Of a DNA stretch of 64,000 nucleotides, positions 41,636 through 50,927 are shown one piece after another. The position numbers were made by a program, and so were the translations under genes. Location: positions 1 through 64,000 of the forward strand of contig JAJYSU010000003.1 of assembly GCA_021793395.1 (NCBI GenBank), in the 5' to 3' direction. Positions within the stretch are counted from its first letter, which is position 1; the number at the start of each line of letters is the position of its first letter. The DNA comes from Actinomycetes bacterium. Its GTDB lineage: Bacteria > Actinomycetota > Acidimicrobiia > Acidimicrobiales > RAAP-2. The notes beneath the pieces were generated by a model. It was not told the origin of the DNA and made no database searches. It saw only the letters and a program-made list of their open reading frames with translations.

Positions 41636-41650
41636 TTGCTAGACTAGCAA
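41636..41650. promoter_or_regulatory. Palindrome TTGCTAG-A-CTAGCAA overlapping the candidate -10 of rplU
   Basis: Perfect 7-bp inverted repeat, ends 4 nt before the rplU ATG. Confidence 0.5.
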
Positions 41651-41654
41651 TCCT

Positions 41655-41966
41655 ATGTACGCCGTCATTCGAGTAGGCACATCACAAGAGCGCGTCAGTG
41701 AGGGCCAAGTGGTCCGCGTTGACCGACGCGCTGAAGAGGTGGGTACTGCCGTCCAGTTCCAGCCAGTTCTCCTCGTGGACGGCGACCAGGTAGTCGCCGG
41801 TCCCGCACTGAGGGGGGCAACCGTGACCGCCACGATTGTGGGCGAGGAGAAGGGCCCCAAGATTCGGGGTCTGACCTATAAGCCCAAGGCGATCCAGAGG
41901 CGTCGGTGGGGACACCGTCAGAAGTATTCAACCGTCGAGATCACGAAGATCTCGGCGCAGGGCTAA
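41655..41966 (+). CDS. rplU: 50S ribosomal protein L21
   Basis: MYAVIRVGTSQERVSEGQVVRV...KPKAIQRRRWGHRQKYSTVEI; followed by rpmA. Confidence 0.97.
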   Translation: MYAVIRVGTSQERVSEGQVVRVDRRAEEVGTAVQFQPVLLVDGDQVVAGPALRGATVTATIVGEEKGPKIRGLTYKPKAIQRRRWGHRQKYSTVEITKISAQG

Positions 41967-41975
41967 GGAGAACTC

Positions 41976-42227
41976 GTGTCTAAGACCAAAGGTGGCGGTT
42001 CCACTCGTAACGGTCGTGATTCGCACGCGCAGCGCCTCGGTGTCAAGGCCTTCGACGGCACGCTGGTCCAGTCCGGCAGCATCATCGTTCGTCAACGTGG
42101 TACGCGCTTTCATCCCGGGCGCAACGTGGGAATTGGCAGGGATGACACGCTCTTCGCATTGAACGCGGGAACGGTGAAGTTCGGTTTTCGCGCCGGGCGC
42201 AAACTCGTCGACGTGCTGACTGACTGA
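41976..42227 (+). CDS. rpmA: 50S ribosomal protein L27
   Basis: [27 protein letters not shown]...[13 protein letters not shown]. Confidence 0.98.
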   Translation: MSKTKGGGSTRNGRDSHAQRLGVKAFDGTLVQSGSIIVRQRGTRFHPGRNVGIGRDDTLFALNAGTVKFGFRAGRKLVDVLTD

Positions 42228-42258
42228 CGCATTGACGCCTTGCGCGCCCGCATCGGGC

Positions 42259-42299
42259 ACGACAAAACCCCCCGGACACTGTCCGGGGGGTTTTGTCGT
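42259..42299. terminator. Bidirectional intrinsic terminator between rpmA and hup
   Basis: 19-bp perfect stem ACGACAAAACCCCCCGGAC / GTCCGGGGGGTTTTGTCGT with a 3-nt loop and A/T tracts on both sides. Confidence 0.95.
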
Positions 42300-42304
42300 G
42301 AGGG

Positions 42305-42583
42305 CTAGAGGCCCTTGACCTGCTTCTTAAACGTTGATCCGATGGACACCTTGGGCGCGCGCGACGCCTTCACCTCGATCGGCTCGCCCGTCTGGGGGTT
42401 GCGCGCGGTACGCGCCTTGCGCTCGACGCGCTCGAACGAGAGGAAGCCCGACAGGACCACCTTCTCGCCACGCGTCACGTTCGAGACGACGACGTCCTCG
42501 AACGCCTTGAGGACCTCAGCCACCGTGTTCTTGGTCGCGCCACTCTCAGCAACAATTGCTTCTACCAACTCGGCCTTGTTCAC
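42305..42583 (-). CDS. hup: HU family DNA-binding protein
   Basis: MNKAELVEAIVAESGATKNTVAEVLKAFEDVV...ARNPQTGEPIEVKASRAPKVSIGSTFKKQV. Confidence 0.97.
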   Translation of the reverse strand: MNKAELVEAIVAESGATKNTVAEVLKAFEDVVVSNVTRGEKVVLSGFLSFERVERKARTARNPQTGEPIEVKASRAPKVSIGSTFKKQVKGL

Positions 42584-42739
42584 CGGTCGTCTCCTTGCTC
42601 TTGGTTGAAATGGACCGGGAGATTTCCCAGCTACCGCGTCTATCTTTATCGACGGGGTGGGTCCGGTTGGGGATTTTCCCTAAATTTTCACACATTCGAG
42701 GGTCTCCGAGGGTACGAAACTCCTCGTCAACGGAATTTT

Positions 42740-42755
42740 CACGAGGTCCCTCGTG
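42740..42755. promoter_or_regulatory. Palindromic operator candidate CACGAGG-TC-CCTCGTG
   Basis: Perfect 7-bp arms; centred just upstream of the expected -35 of the aminotransferase gene. Confidence 0.5.
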
Positions 42756-42784
42756 ACCGGCGAACCGCGTCCTACGATGGACTG

Positions 42785-44152
42785 ATGACCTACCTCGACC
42801 GTTCACGCGTGGCGGAGCTTCAGGCGCGCGAGGTCGCCACCTACGAGGCCGCGCATCCTCGCTCGCGGGCTCTGTACGAGGCGTCGACTCACCTCTTCGC
42901 CAAAGTACCCATGACCTGGATGTCGATGTGGGCGGGCGGGTTTCCTCTGTCCTTCGATCGGGCGCGCGGCGCCACGATCACCGACGTCGACGGTCACGAA
43001 CTCATCGACTTCTCCCTGGGCGACACCGGAGCAATGGCGGGACATTCGCCGGCTCCCCTCGTCGAGGCACTCGCTCGGCGCGCCGAGACGCTGGGCGGGA
43101 TTACGACAATGTTGCCGGACGAGGATGCCCAGTGGGTGGCGGCGGAACTGTCGCGTCGCTTCGGTCTCGCGCGGTGGTCCTTCACGCTGTCGGCCACCGA
43201 CGCGAACCGGTGGATGCTGCGCTTGGCCCGTCTCGTCACCGGACGGCCCAAGGTGCTGGTCTTTTCGTACTCGTATCACGGCACGGTCGACGAGTCGTTC
43301 GTCGTGATCGGCGACGACGGGCGTCCCGTGTCGCGCCCGGGCAACGTGGGCCCGGCCGTGGATCCGACTACCACCACGCGGGTGGTCGAGTTCAACGACT
43401 TGGCGGCCCTCGAGCGCGAACTCGCCGCGGGTGACGTCGCCGCCGTGCTGACCGAGCCCGCGATGACCAATATCGGCATCGTTCTCGCCGAGCCCGGCTT
43501 TTTGGAGGGAGTACGAGACCTGTGCGACGCGACGGGCACACTCCTGATCATCGACGAGACGCATACCTTCTCCGCGGGGCCGGGGGGTGCGACGCGTCGC
43601 TTCGGGCTTCGTCCCGACGCTCTCACGATCGGTAAGTCCCTGGGTGGAGGAGTGGCCTGTGGCGCCTACGGGCTCACTGCGGAGTTGGCTGATCGAGTAC
43701 TGGCCACGGTCGCGCGCGCCGAGGTCGACATCGCGGACGTCGGGGGCGTCGGTGGAACGCTCGCGGGTAACGCGCTCAGTCTGGCGGCGATGCGTGCGGT
43801 GTTGAGCAACGTTCTGACGGATGAGGCCTTCGTCCCCATGGAGATGCTCGCCACGTCCTTCGCCGAGGGGGTCACCTCCACGATCGAGCGCTTCGCTCTG
43901 CCCTGGTCGGTGCGCCAGCTGGGAGCGCGTTGCGAGTATCGTTTCGCCTCGCCCGCTCCACGCAACGGGGGCGAGTCCGCGCGTAGTGCCGACCCTGCTC
44001 TTGAGAGCTACCTCCACCTCTACGGGACGAATCGTGGGGTGTTGTTGACGCCGTTCCACAACATGGCGCTGATGTGCCCGGCGACCACCGCATCCCAGGT
44101 GGCCCGCCACCAGGAGGTTTTTGACTCCGCGGTCGGGGAGTTGGTGGGCTAG
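42785..44152 (+). CDS. Class III aminotransferase (glutamate-1-semialdehyde aminomutase-like)
   Basis: DVDGHELIDFSLGDTGAMAGHSP, LLIIDETHTFSAGPGG, LTIGKSLGGGVACGAYG (PLP Lys). Confidence 0.88.
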   Translation: MTYLDRSRVAELQAREVATYEAAHPRSRALYEASTHLFAKVPMTWMSMWAGGFPLSFDRARGATITDVDGHELIDFSLGDTGAMAGHSPAPLVEALARRAETLGGITTMLPDEDAQWVAAELSRRFGLARWSFTLSATDANRWMLRLARLVTGRPKVLVFSYSYHGTVDESFVVIGDDGRPVSRPGNVGPAVDPTTTTRVVEFNDLAALERELAAGDVAAVLTEPAMTNIGIVLAEPGFLEGVRDLCDATGTLLIIDETHTFSAGPGGATRRFGLRPDALTIGKSLGGGVACGAYGLTAELADRVLATVARAEVDIADVGGVGGTLAGNALSLAAMRAVLSNVLTDEAFVPMEMLATSFAEGVTSTIERFALPWSVRQLGARCEYRFASPAPRNGGESARSADPALESYLHLYGTNRGVLLTPFHNMALMCPATTASQVARHQEVFDSAVGELVG

Positions 44153-44179
44153 CCCACACCGTCCCCGTAGGATGGCGCT

Positions 44180-45553
44180 GTGTCATCCTTCGTCGACGCC
44201 GCTCAGTTGCACGCCAAGGCTGGCGACGGAGGTGCGGGGTGCGTGAGTTTTCGCCGCGAGGCGCACGTCGCCAAGGGTGGTCCCGACGGGGGTGATGGCG
44301 GCCGTGGCGGGGACGTCTGGCTGGTCGCCGATCCTAATCAGGCGTCGCTGCTGGGCTTTCGCGATCATCCGTTTCGTCGCGCCAGCGACGGTCATCACGG
44401 TACGTCGAAGCGTCAGCACGGGGCTCGTGGCGAGGAACTGGTCGTCAAGGTGCCGGTGGGAACAGTGGTGCACGATCGCGACGGGGTGGTCCTCGTCGAC
44501 CTCGCCGGACCCGGCGACCGGTGGCTGGCGGCGGAGGGGGGGCTCGGCGGAGCGGGTAACGCTCGCTTCTTGTCGAACCGTCGTCGAGCTCCGGCCTTCG
44601 CCGAGCAGGGCGAGCGGGGACAGGAGCGCTGGTACGACCTGGAGTTGAAGCTGCAGGCCGACGTGGCGCTGATCGGGTTTCCTAACGTGGGCAAGTCGAC
44701 CTTGATCGCACGAATTTCGGCGGCGCGTCCCAAAATCGCCGACTACCCCTTCACGACTCTGGTTCCCAACCTGGGGGTCGTGCGAGTTGGTCGGCGCGCC
44801 TCGCGACCTGAGGACGTCACGGAGTTCGTCGTCGCCGACATTCCCGGTTTGATTGAGGGGGCGGCGCAGGGTCGCGGACTTGGTCACGATTTCTTGCGCC
44901 ACGTCGAACGCGCCCGGGTCCTCTGCGTTCTGCTCGACCTGTCGGAGACGGCTCCCTTGAGCCCTCAGGGCCAACTCGACGTGCTGCTTCGTGAGCTCGG
45001 CGACTATCGTGGCGAGCTGCTCGAACGTCCTCGGCTGATCGTGGGCTCCAAGGGTGACGTCGCCGCGCAGCATCTGGCGGACGTGGCCGTCATCTCGTCG
45101 GTGACCGGTGAGGGCGTCGCCGCTCTCGTCACCGCGATGGCGGCCGAGGTGAGTGGTGCGCGTGAGCGCGAGGCCACCGAGGCGACTCACGAGGTGGTCG
45201 TGCATCGACCGGTGGCCGACGAGGTGGTCGTGGTGCGTCAGGGCCCTCACGAGTGGTGCGTGGAGGGTCGACCGGCGCTGCGCGCCGTGCGTTTCCAGGA
45301 CCTCACCGACGACGAGGCGCTCGCGGAGATCGTGCGTCGACTACGTGATCTCGGCGTGGACCGGTTGCTCGGTCGCGCCGGCGTGCACGACGGTGACGTG
45401 GTTACCGTCGGCGCCCTCTCGTTCGAGTGGTGGCGTGACGACGGGGGTGCGGGACTGGATCGAGGACACCACCGCGCGACGCGCCGAGAGCGCCTAGCCC
45501 GCCACGGGCGCCTGGACGACGTGGCTGGCGACCAGGAGCGTGATGACACCTAG
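44180..45553 (+). CDS. obg: GTPase ObgE/CgtA
   Basis: Glycine-rich OBG domain (AGDGGAGCVSFRREAHVAKGGPDGGDGGRGG), GFPNVGKSTLIARIS. Confidence 0.97.
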   Translation: MSSFVDAAQLHAKAGDGGAGCVSFRREAHVAKGGPDGGDGGRGGDVWLVADPNQASLLGFRDHPFRRASDGHHGTSKRQHGARGEELVVKVPVGTVVHDRDGVVLVDLAGPGDRWLAAEGGLGGAGNARFLSNRRRAPAFAEQGERGQERWYDLELKLQADVALIGFPNVGKSTLIARISAARPKIADYPFTTLVPNLGVVRVGRRASRPEDVTEFVVADIPGLIEGAAQGRGLGHDFLRHVERARVLCVLLDLSETAPLSPQGQLDVLLRELGDYRGELLERPRLIVGSKGDVAAQHLADVAVISSVTGEGVAALVTAMAAEVSGAREREATEATHEVVVHRPVADEVVVVRQGPHEWCVEGRPALRAVRFQDLTDDEALAEIVRRLRDLGVDRLLGRAGVHDGDVVTVGALSFEWWRDDGGAGLDRGHHRATRRERLARHGRLDDVAGDQERDDT

Positions 45554-46607
45554 GGCGGTGGTCAAGGTCGGAACCACGTCGGTAACCGATCGCCACGGCG
45601 ACGTCGACTACCCGACGCTGGTCCAGATCGCCCAGGACGTGGTCGACCTGCGTGCGCGGGGCTGGTCCGTGGTGGTGGTGACCTCGGGGGCCATTACCGC
45701 GGGATGGGCGGAGGTCGGAGCCGGTCGCGCGCGACCCACCGACGCGCAGACCCTTCAGGCGGTGTCCGCGGTGGGTCAACCGCTGCTCATGCACGCCTGG
45801 CGAAATGCGTTCGCGGAGTGCGCGACCAGCGTCGGTCAGGTGTTGCTGGCGCCGCTCGACTTCTCGCATCGTGGCCAGTACCTGCACGCGCGGCGCACGC
45901 TGAGTGCCCTGGAGGCTCTGGGGGTGGTGCCCATCGTCAACGAGAACGACGCCGTCGCCGACGAGGAGATCCGCTTCGGTGACAATGATCGCCTGGCAGC
46001 GCTCGTCGCCAATTTGGTGGCGGCGTCGCACCTCGTACTGCTCACCGATACGGACGGTCTCCTGACCGCTGATCCGCGGCTCGATCCGGCGGCCACGCTC
46101 ATCGAGGAGGTCACGAGTTTCGACACGACGATCCTCTCGCTGGCCGGAGCCAGCACCTCGGGTGTCGGCAGCGGTGGTATGGCGTCGAAGCTCGCCGCGG
46201 CGCGCATGGCGACCTGGTCGGGAGTGACCACCGTCGTGGCACCGGCGCGGGTCGAGGGTTCGTTGACGCGAGCGATTGACGAGGTCCCCGGGTCGGGCAC
46301 CGTGTTTCGCGCTCGTCGCGAGCGACTCTCGGCGCGCAAGGCCTGGATCGCGTTCGCCGTGGCCACTCGCGGAACGCTGCACGTCAACCAGGGTGCGATG
46401 CAAGCGTTGGAGAACCACGGGCGCAGCCTCTTGCGCGTGGGAGTGGTGTCGCACGAGGGCGCCTTCACGGAGGGTGACGCGGTGGACGTGCGCGGGCCCG
46501 ACGGCGCGTTGATCGCCAAGGGCCTCACGAGGGTGAGCGCCGAGCTCTTCGAGCAAGACGACGTCGTGGTGCACCGTGACGACTTAGTTCTCGTGCGTCG
46601 GGTGTGA
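45540..46607 (+). CDS. proB: Glutamate 5-kinase
   Basis: AVVKVGTTSVTD, NENDAVADEEIRFGDNDRLAALVANLV, C-terminal PUA domain; followed by proA. Confidence 0.96.
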   Translation: MMTPRAVVKVGTTSVTDRHGDVDYPTLVQIAQDVVDLRARGWSVVVVTSGAITAGWAEVGAGRARPTDAQTLQAVSAVGQPLLMHAWRNAFAECATSVGQVLLAPLDFSHRGQYLHARRTLSALEALGVVPIVNENDAVADEEIRFGDNDRLAALVANLVAASHLVLLTDTDGLLTADPRLDPAATLIEEVTSFDTTILSLAGASTSGVGSGGMASKLAAARMATWSGVTTVVAPARVEGSLTRAIDEVPGSGTVFRARRERLSARKAWIAFAVATRGTLHVNQGAMQALENHGRSLLRVGVVSHEGAFTEGDAVDVRGPDGALIAKGLTRVSAELFEQDDVVVHRDDLVLVRRV

Positions 46608-46626
46608 GCACCACTACGCTGATCGG

Positions 46627-47862
46627 GTGGTCGTGAGCGTACTCGAGGAGCAGGGCCGGGCGGTGCGCGCGGCGGCCGTACGGCTCGCCCGGGCGAGCGA
46701 CGAGATACGTCGAGGGGTCCTGCTCGACGTCGCTCGTGCACTCGAGCAGCACCGCGACGAGTTGGTGGCGCTGAATGCCGCCGAGGTGGCCCGCTACGAG
46801 GATGGCGGGGCGGGGCGTGACCGGCTTACCCTCAGCGACGAGCGCGTGGCGTCGATGGCGGAGACGTTGCGCGACGTGGCGGCTCTCGACGACCCGTTGT
46901 TCGAGGTGGTGGCGCGTGACACGCGTCCCAACGGACTGCGCGTGGAGCGAGTGCGCGTGCCTCTCGGCGTGGTGGGCGTGATCTACGAGAACCGACCCAA
47001 CGTGACCAGTGACGTGGCGGGACTGTGCGTGCGCAGCGGCAACGCCGCGTTCCTACGCGGATCAGCCTCGGCGCTGTCGACCAATCGGTTCATCGTGTCG
47101 CTGTGGCACGAGGCCCTCGCACGCCAGGGGCTACCCGTCGAGGCGGTGAGTCTGGTGGAGGATGTCTCCCACGAGACCGCGACCCAGTTCATGGGACTCA
47201 CGGGTGTACTCGACTGTCTGATTCCTCGGGGTGGGCCTAGCCTTATCGCGGCCATGCGCGAGCACGCGCGCGTGCCCTACGTTCTCGACGGTGACGGGAA
47301 CTGCCACGTCTACGTCGACGAGTCGGCGGACCTGGAGCGAGCCGTGGCGATCGTGCGCAACGCCAAGACGTCGCGCCCCGGCGTGTGCAACGCCGCCGAG
47401 ACCGTGATCGTCCACCGTGCCCTCGCCGCGCGATTCCTCCCGGCCATGGCGAAGGCCATGCCCGACGTGCAGTGGCGGGCCGACGAGGAGGCCCGCGTGG
47501 TGCTCGAGGGAGCGCGGCCCGCGAGTGAGGACGACTACGCGCGTGAGTTTCTCGACCTCATCATGGCGGTACGGGTGGTGGGCTCGATCGAGGACGCAAT
47601 CGATCACGTCGCTCGATACGGAACGGGCCATAGCGAGGCGATCGTCACCGAAGACCCCGAGCGAGCCGAGCAGTGGATCCGCCAGGTCGACGCCGCCGCG
47701 GTGCTGGTCAACGCCTCGACTCGCTTCGTGGACGGGGGCGAGTTGGGACTGGGCGGCGAGGTCGGGATTTCTACCCAAAAGCTGCACGCCCGCGGTCCGA
47801 TGGGCCTGCGCGAGCTCACCAGCGTGAAGTGGGTCGTGCGTGGCGAGGGGCACGTGCGATGA
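46627..47862 (+). CDS. proA: Gamma-glutamyl phosphate reductase
   Basis: RVPLGVVGVIYENRPNVTSDVAGLCVRSGNAAFLRG; TRFVDGGELGLGGEVGISTQKLHARGPMGLRELTS. Confidence 0.97.
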   Translation: MVVSVLEEQGRAVRAAAVRLARASDEIRRGVLLDVARALEQHRDELVALNAAEVARYEDGGAGRDRLTLSDERVASMAETLRDVAALDDPLFEVVARDTRPNGLRVERVRVPLGVVGVIYENRPNVTSDVAGLCVRSGNAAFLRGSASALSTNRFIVSLWHEALARQGLPVEAVSLVEDVSHETATQFMGLTGVLDCLIPRGGPSLIAAMREHARVPYVLDGDGNCHVYVDESADLERAVAIVRNAKTSRPGVCNAAETVIVHRALAARFLPAMAKAMPDVQWRADEEARVVLEGARPASEDDYAREFLDLIMAVRVVGSIEDAIDHVARYGTGHSEAIVTEDPERAEQWIRQVDAAAVLVNASTRFVDGGELGLGGEVGISTQKLHARGPMGLRELTSVKWVVRGEGHVR

Positions 47863-48806
47863 CGTCTCTCGACCCCCGCGACGAGGTGGCGCGTCGCCTG
47901 GGGCTGCGCGAGGCCACGCCTCTTCGTTTTGCCTCGCCCGGCGACGTGCGCGAGAGGCTGGCGACGCGAGAGTACCTGAGTGACGACGCGATCGCGTCAG
48001 TGGTCTACCTCGCCGACCGGCTGGCCAAGCCCGTTCTGGTGGAGGGGCCGGCGGGTACCGGTAAGACGTCGCTGGCGCAGGCTGTGGCGGACGCGACGGG
48101 TGCGCGGTTGATCCGCCTGCAGTGCTACGAGGGCCTCGACGAGTCCAAGGCACTCTACGAGTGGAACTACCGCAAGCAGTTGCTGCGCATTCAGGCGGGA
48201 CGAGCCGAGGGATCGGGCCCCGAAGAGTGGTCGCACCTGGAAGAGGACATCTTCGCGCAGGAGTTCCTGTTGACGAGGCCGTTGCTCGAGGCGATTTCGG
48301 CCACCGATCCCGTCGTTCTGCTCATCGACGAAGTCGATCGCGTCGAGTTGGAGACCGAGGCGTTATTGCTCGAAATCCTCTCGGAGTATCAGGTGTCGAT
48401 TCCCGAACTGGGAACCGTGCGCGCGACCCAGATCCCCATGGTTTTTCTCACGTCGAACAATACGCGGGAGCTCTCCGAGGCGCTGAAGCGTCGTTGCCTC
48501 TATCTCTATATTGGCTACCCCGACGTGGAGCGCGAGCGCGAGATCATTGAACGGCGGGTCCCGGGCATTTCGACGGCCCTGGCCGATCAAGTGGCGCGCG
48601 TCGTGCGAACGATTCGCTCAATGGACTTGAAGAAGGCACCGTCGGTCTCCGAGACACTGGACTGGGCGCGCACGCTCGTGATTCTCGGACGCGAGGAGAT
48701 CGGCGACGAGGACACCGCGGCGACTCTGCACATCCTGCTCAAATACCAGAGCGATATCGAACGGGCCACGAAGGAGCTCCTCGGTCGACCGGGGTCCCTT
48801 GCGTAG
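47859..48806 (+). CDS. MoxR-family AAA+ ATPase
   Basis: LVEGPAGTGKTSLAQAVADATGARLIRLQCYEGLDESKALYEWNY; paired with downstream vWA gene. Confidence 0.9.
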   Translation: MTSLDPRDEVARRLGLREATPLRFASPGDVRERLATREYLSDDAIASVVYLADRLAKPVLVEGPAGTGKTSLAQAVADATGARLIRLQCYEGLDESKALYEWNYRKQLLRIQAGRAEGSGPEEWSHLEEDIFAQEFLLTRPLLEAISATDPVVLLIDEVDRVELETEALLLEILSEYQVSIPELGTVRATQIPMVFLTSNNTRELSEALKRRCLYLYIGYPDVEREREIIERRVPGISTALADQVARVVRTIRSMDLKKAPSVSETLDWARTLVILGREEIGDEDTAATLHILLKYQSDIERATKELLGRPGSLA

Positions 48807-50232
48807 GGTTCTCGGTGAGTTCGTCCGCGAGTTGCGCGAGGCCGGAATCCCGGTGTCACTGAGCGAGCACGTCGACGCGGCTCGCTGCATCGGTTTCATC
48901 GACCTGGGGGACCGGGATCTGTTGCGCGCCGCTCTCGCGGCCACGTTGGTCAAAGATGGCGATCACCTGGAGGCCTTTCAACGAGCCTTTGACGTCTTCT
49001 TCTCACTGCGCGACGCCGACCCCGAGACGTCGGGAGTAGCCGACGGTGCCGCGTCGACCGGCACCGACGCGCCCGGCGCCGCGGGTCCGGGCGCGTCGCG
49101 CGGCGAAGGGGGCGGCGCAGGTTCGTCACTGTCGGCCGAGGAGTTGGCGTCGCTCCTGTGGCGAGCACTGCGCGACGCCGATCCGGCGTTGCTGCGCCGT
49201 GGCGCGGCCGACGCGGTGGCGCGCTACGCGGGAATCGAGCCCGGTCGCCCCGTGGGCGGGACGTACTACCTCTACCGCACGCTGCGTAACCTCGACCTCG
49301 ACACGCTCGAGGAGCGCCTCGCGCAGTGGGGTCGTGATCACGCGCGATCGTCCGGCGAACTCGGGGAGCGTCTGGCTCGCGACGACGCGCGAGAGCGGAT
49401 CGCCCAGCTGCGTCAGGCCGTCGAGCGGGAGATTCGTCAGCGACTCGTGGAGGATCGGGGCGCGGCCACTCTGGCTCGTTCACTGCGTCGCCCTCTTCCC
49501 GAGGATGTGGACGTGATGCACGCCAACCGTGAGGAGATGGCGCAGCTCCAGCGAGCGCTACGCCCCCTCAGCCGCAAGTTGGCGACGCGCCTGGCGCGCC
49601 GTCGCCGGCGTCGTCATCGTGGTGCGGTCGATCTGCGGCGCACGGTGGTGCGCAGCCTCTCGACGGGCGGCGTTCCTCTGGATCTGCGTTTTAAACCGCC
49701 GCGCCCCGCCAAACCCGAGATCATCGTTATCGCGGATATTTCGGGATCCGTGGCGTCCTTCGCCCGATTTACCCTGCACCTGGTGCACGCGATCTCGTCC
49801 CAATTCTCTACCGTGCGAAGTTTCGTGTTCGTCGACGGCCTGGACGAGGTGACGCGGCTCTTCGAGGGGGTGGATGATCCGGCCGACGCCGTGACCCGTA
49901 TCAACGCGGAGGCGGACGTCATCGCCGTTGACGGCCACTCGGACTACGGACGAGCGCTGTCGACATTTCACGATCGTTATGCTCGGGAAGTGACTCGACG
50001 CGCCACCGTACTGATCCTGGGCGACGCGCGCAATAACTACCACCACGCCCGACCGGAGATCCTGGCTGACCTGGCGGCGCGTGCTCGGTCCCTGTACTGG
50101 CTCAACCCCGAGCCCCGGGCGTACTGGGACAGTGGCGACTCCGTCATTGCCCAGTACGCGCCCTACTGCGATGGCGTGATCGAGTGCCGCACTCTTCGTC
50201 AACTGGAGGCTTTCGTCGGAGAGCTGGCGTGA
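48799..50232 (+). CDS. vWA domain-containing CoxE-like protein
   Basis: MIDAS-like IADISGSVASFARF; DVMHANREEMAQLQRALRPLSRKLATRLARRRRRRHRGAVDLRRTVRRSL-type region; follows a MoxR ATPase. Confidence 0.88.
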   Translation: MRRVLGEFVRELREAGIPVSLSEHVDAARCIGFIDLGDRDLLRAALAATLVKDGDHLEAFQRAFDVFFSLRDADPETSGVADGAASTGTDAPGAAGPGASRGEGGGAGSSLSAEELASLLWRALRDADPALLRRGAADAVARYAGIEPGRPVGGTYYLYRTLRNLDLDTLEERLAQWGRDHARSSGELGERLARDDARERIAQLRQAVEREIRQRLVEDRGAATLARSLRRPLPEDVDVMHANREEMAQLQRALRPLSRKLATRLARRRRRRHRGAVDLRRTVVRSLSTGGVPLDLRFKPPRPAKPEIIVIADISGSVASFARFTLHLVHAISSQFSTVRSFVFVDGLDEVTRLFEGVDDPADAVTRINAEADVIAVDGHSDYGRALSTFHDRYAREVTRRATVLILGDARNNYHHARPEILADLAARARSLYWLNPEPRAYWDSGDSVIAQYAPYCDGVIECRTLRQLEAFVGELA

Positions 50233-50927
50233 ACGAGGCGTGGCAGCACTTCGTGACGCGGGGCGCGCCGCCGGTCGGGACGTGTCTCGTCCTCGTGCGA
50301 CACGGTGAGGCCCGCTGTAACGTCGACGGTGTCGTGGGTGGAATGCGTGGTGACGGCTCGCTCACGGAGCGCGGCCGCGAGCAGGTTCGGTCCCTGCGCG
50401 ATCGGCTGGCTCGTTCGGGCGAGTTCGACGACCTTACGGCGATCTACACGTCGACTCTTCCGCGAGCGGTCGAGACGGCGGCGATTCTGGCGCCGTCGCT
50501 TCCCGAGGGCCTGGCACCGGTGGCCGACGACGACTTGTGCGAGTTGCGCCCCGGTGACGCCGACGGTCTCACCTGGGAGGAACTCGTTGAGCGCTACGGG
50601 TCGCTCTCGTGGCGCGAGGACCCTCACGCGCCCTTCGCGCCCGGGGGCGAGTCGCGCGTCGAGTTTTACGAGCGTTGCGAGCGAGCACTGGGCCGACTGG
50701 TCGAGCGTCACCCCGGCGAGCGGGTGCTCGTGGTCTCCCACGGTGGTGTTATCGAGCAGGCGATGAAGATCCTTCAGGGCGACGGCCCCGTTGCCCGACT
50801 GGGCTTGCGCACCGACAACGCCTCGGTGACTGAGATCGAGTTCGACGGACCGCGCCGCCGACTCCTGCGCTACAACGACGTGGCGCCGCTGGCGAGGTCG
50901 AATCCTCGTAAGAACTCCGCCACGTAA
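50229..50927 (+). CDS. Histidine phosphatase (phosphoglycerate mutase) family protein
   Basis: [15 protein letters not shown] (RHG), VVSHGGV. Confidence 0.9.
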   Translation: MNEAWQHFVTRGAPPVGTCLVLVRHGEARCNVDGVVGGMRGDGSLTERGREQVRSLRDRLARSGEFDDLTAIYTSTLPRAVETAAILAPSLPEGLAPVADDDLCELRPGDADGLTWEELVERYGSLSWREDPHAPFAPGGESRVEFYERCERALGRLVERHPGERVLVVSHGGVIEQAMKILQGDGPVARLGLRTDNASVTEIEFDGPRRRLLRYNDVAPLARSNPRKNSAT

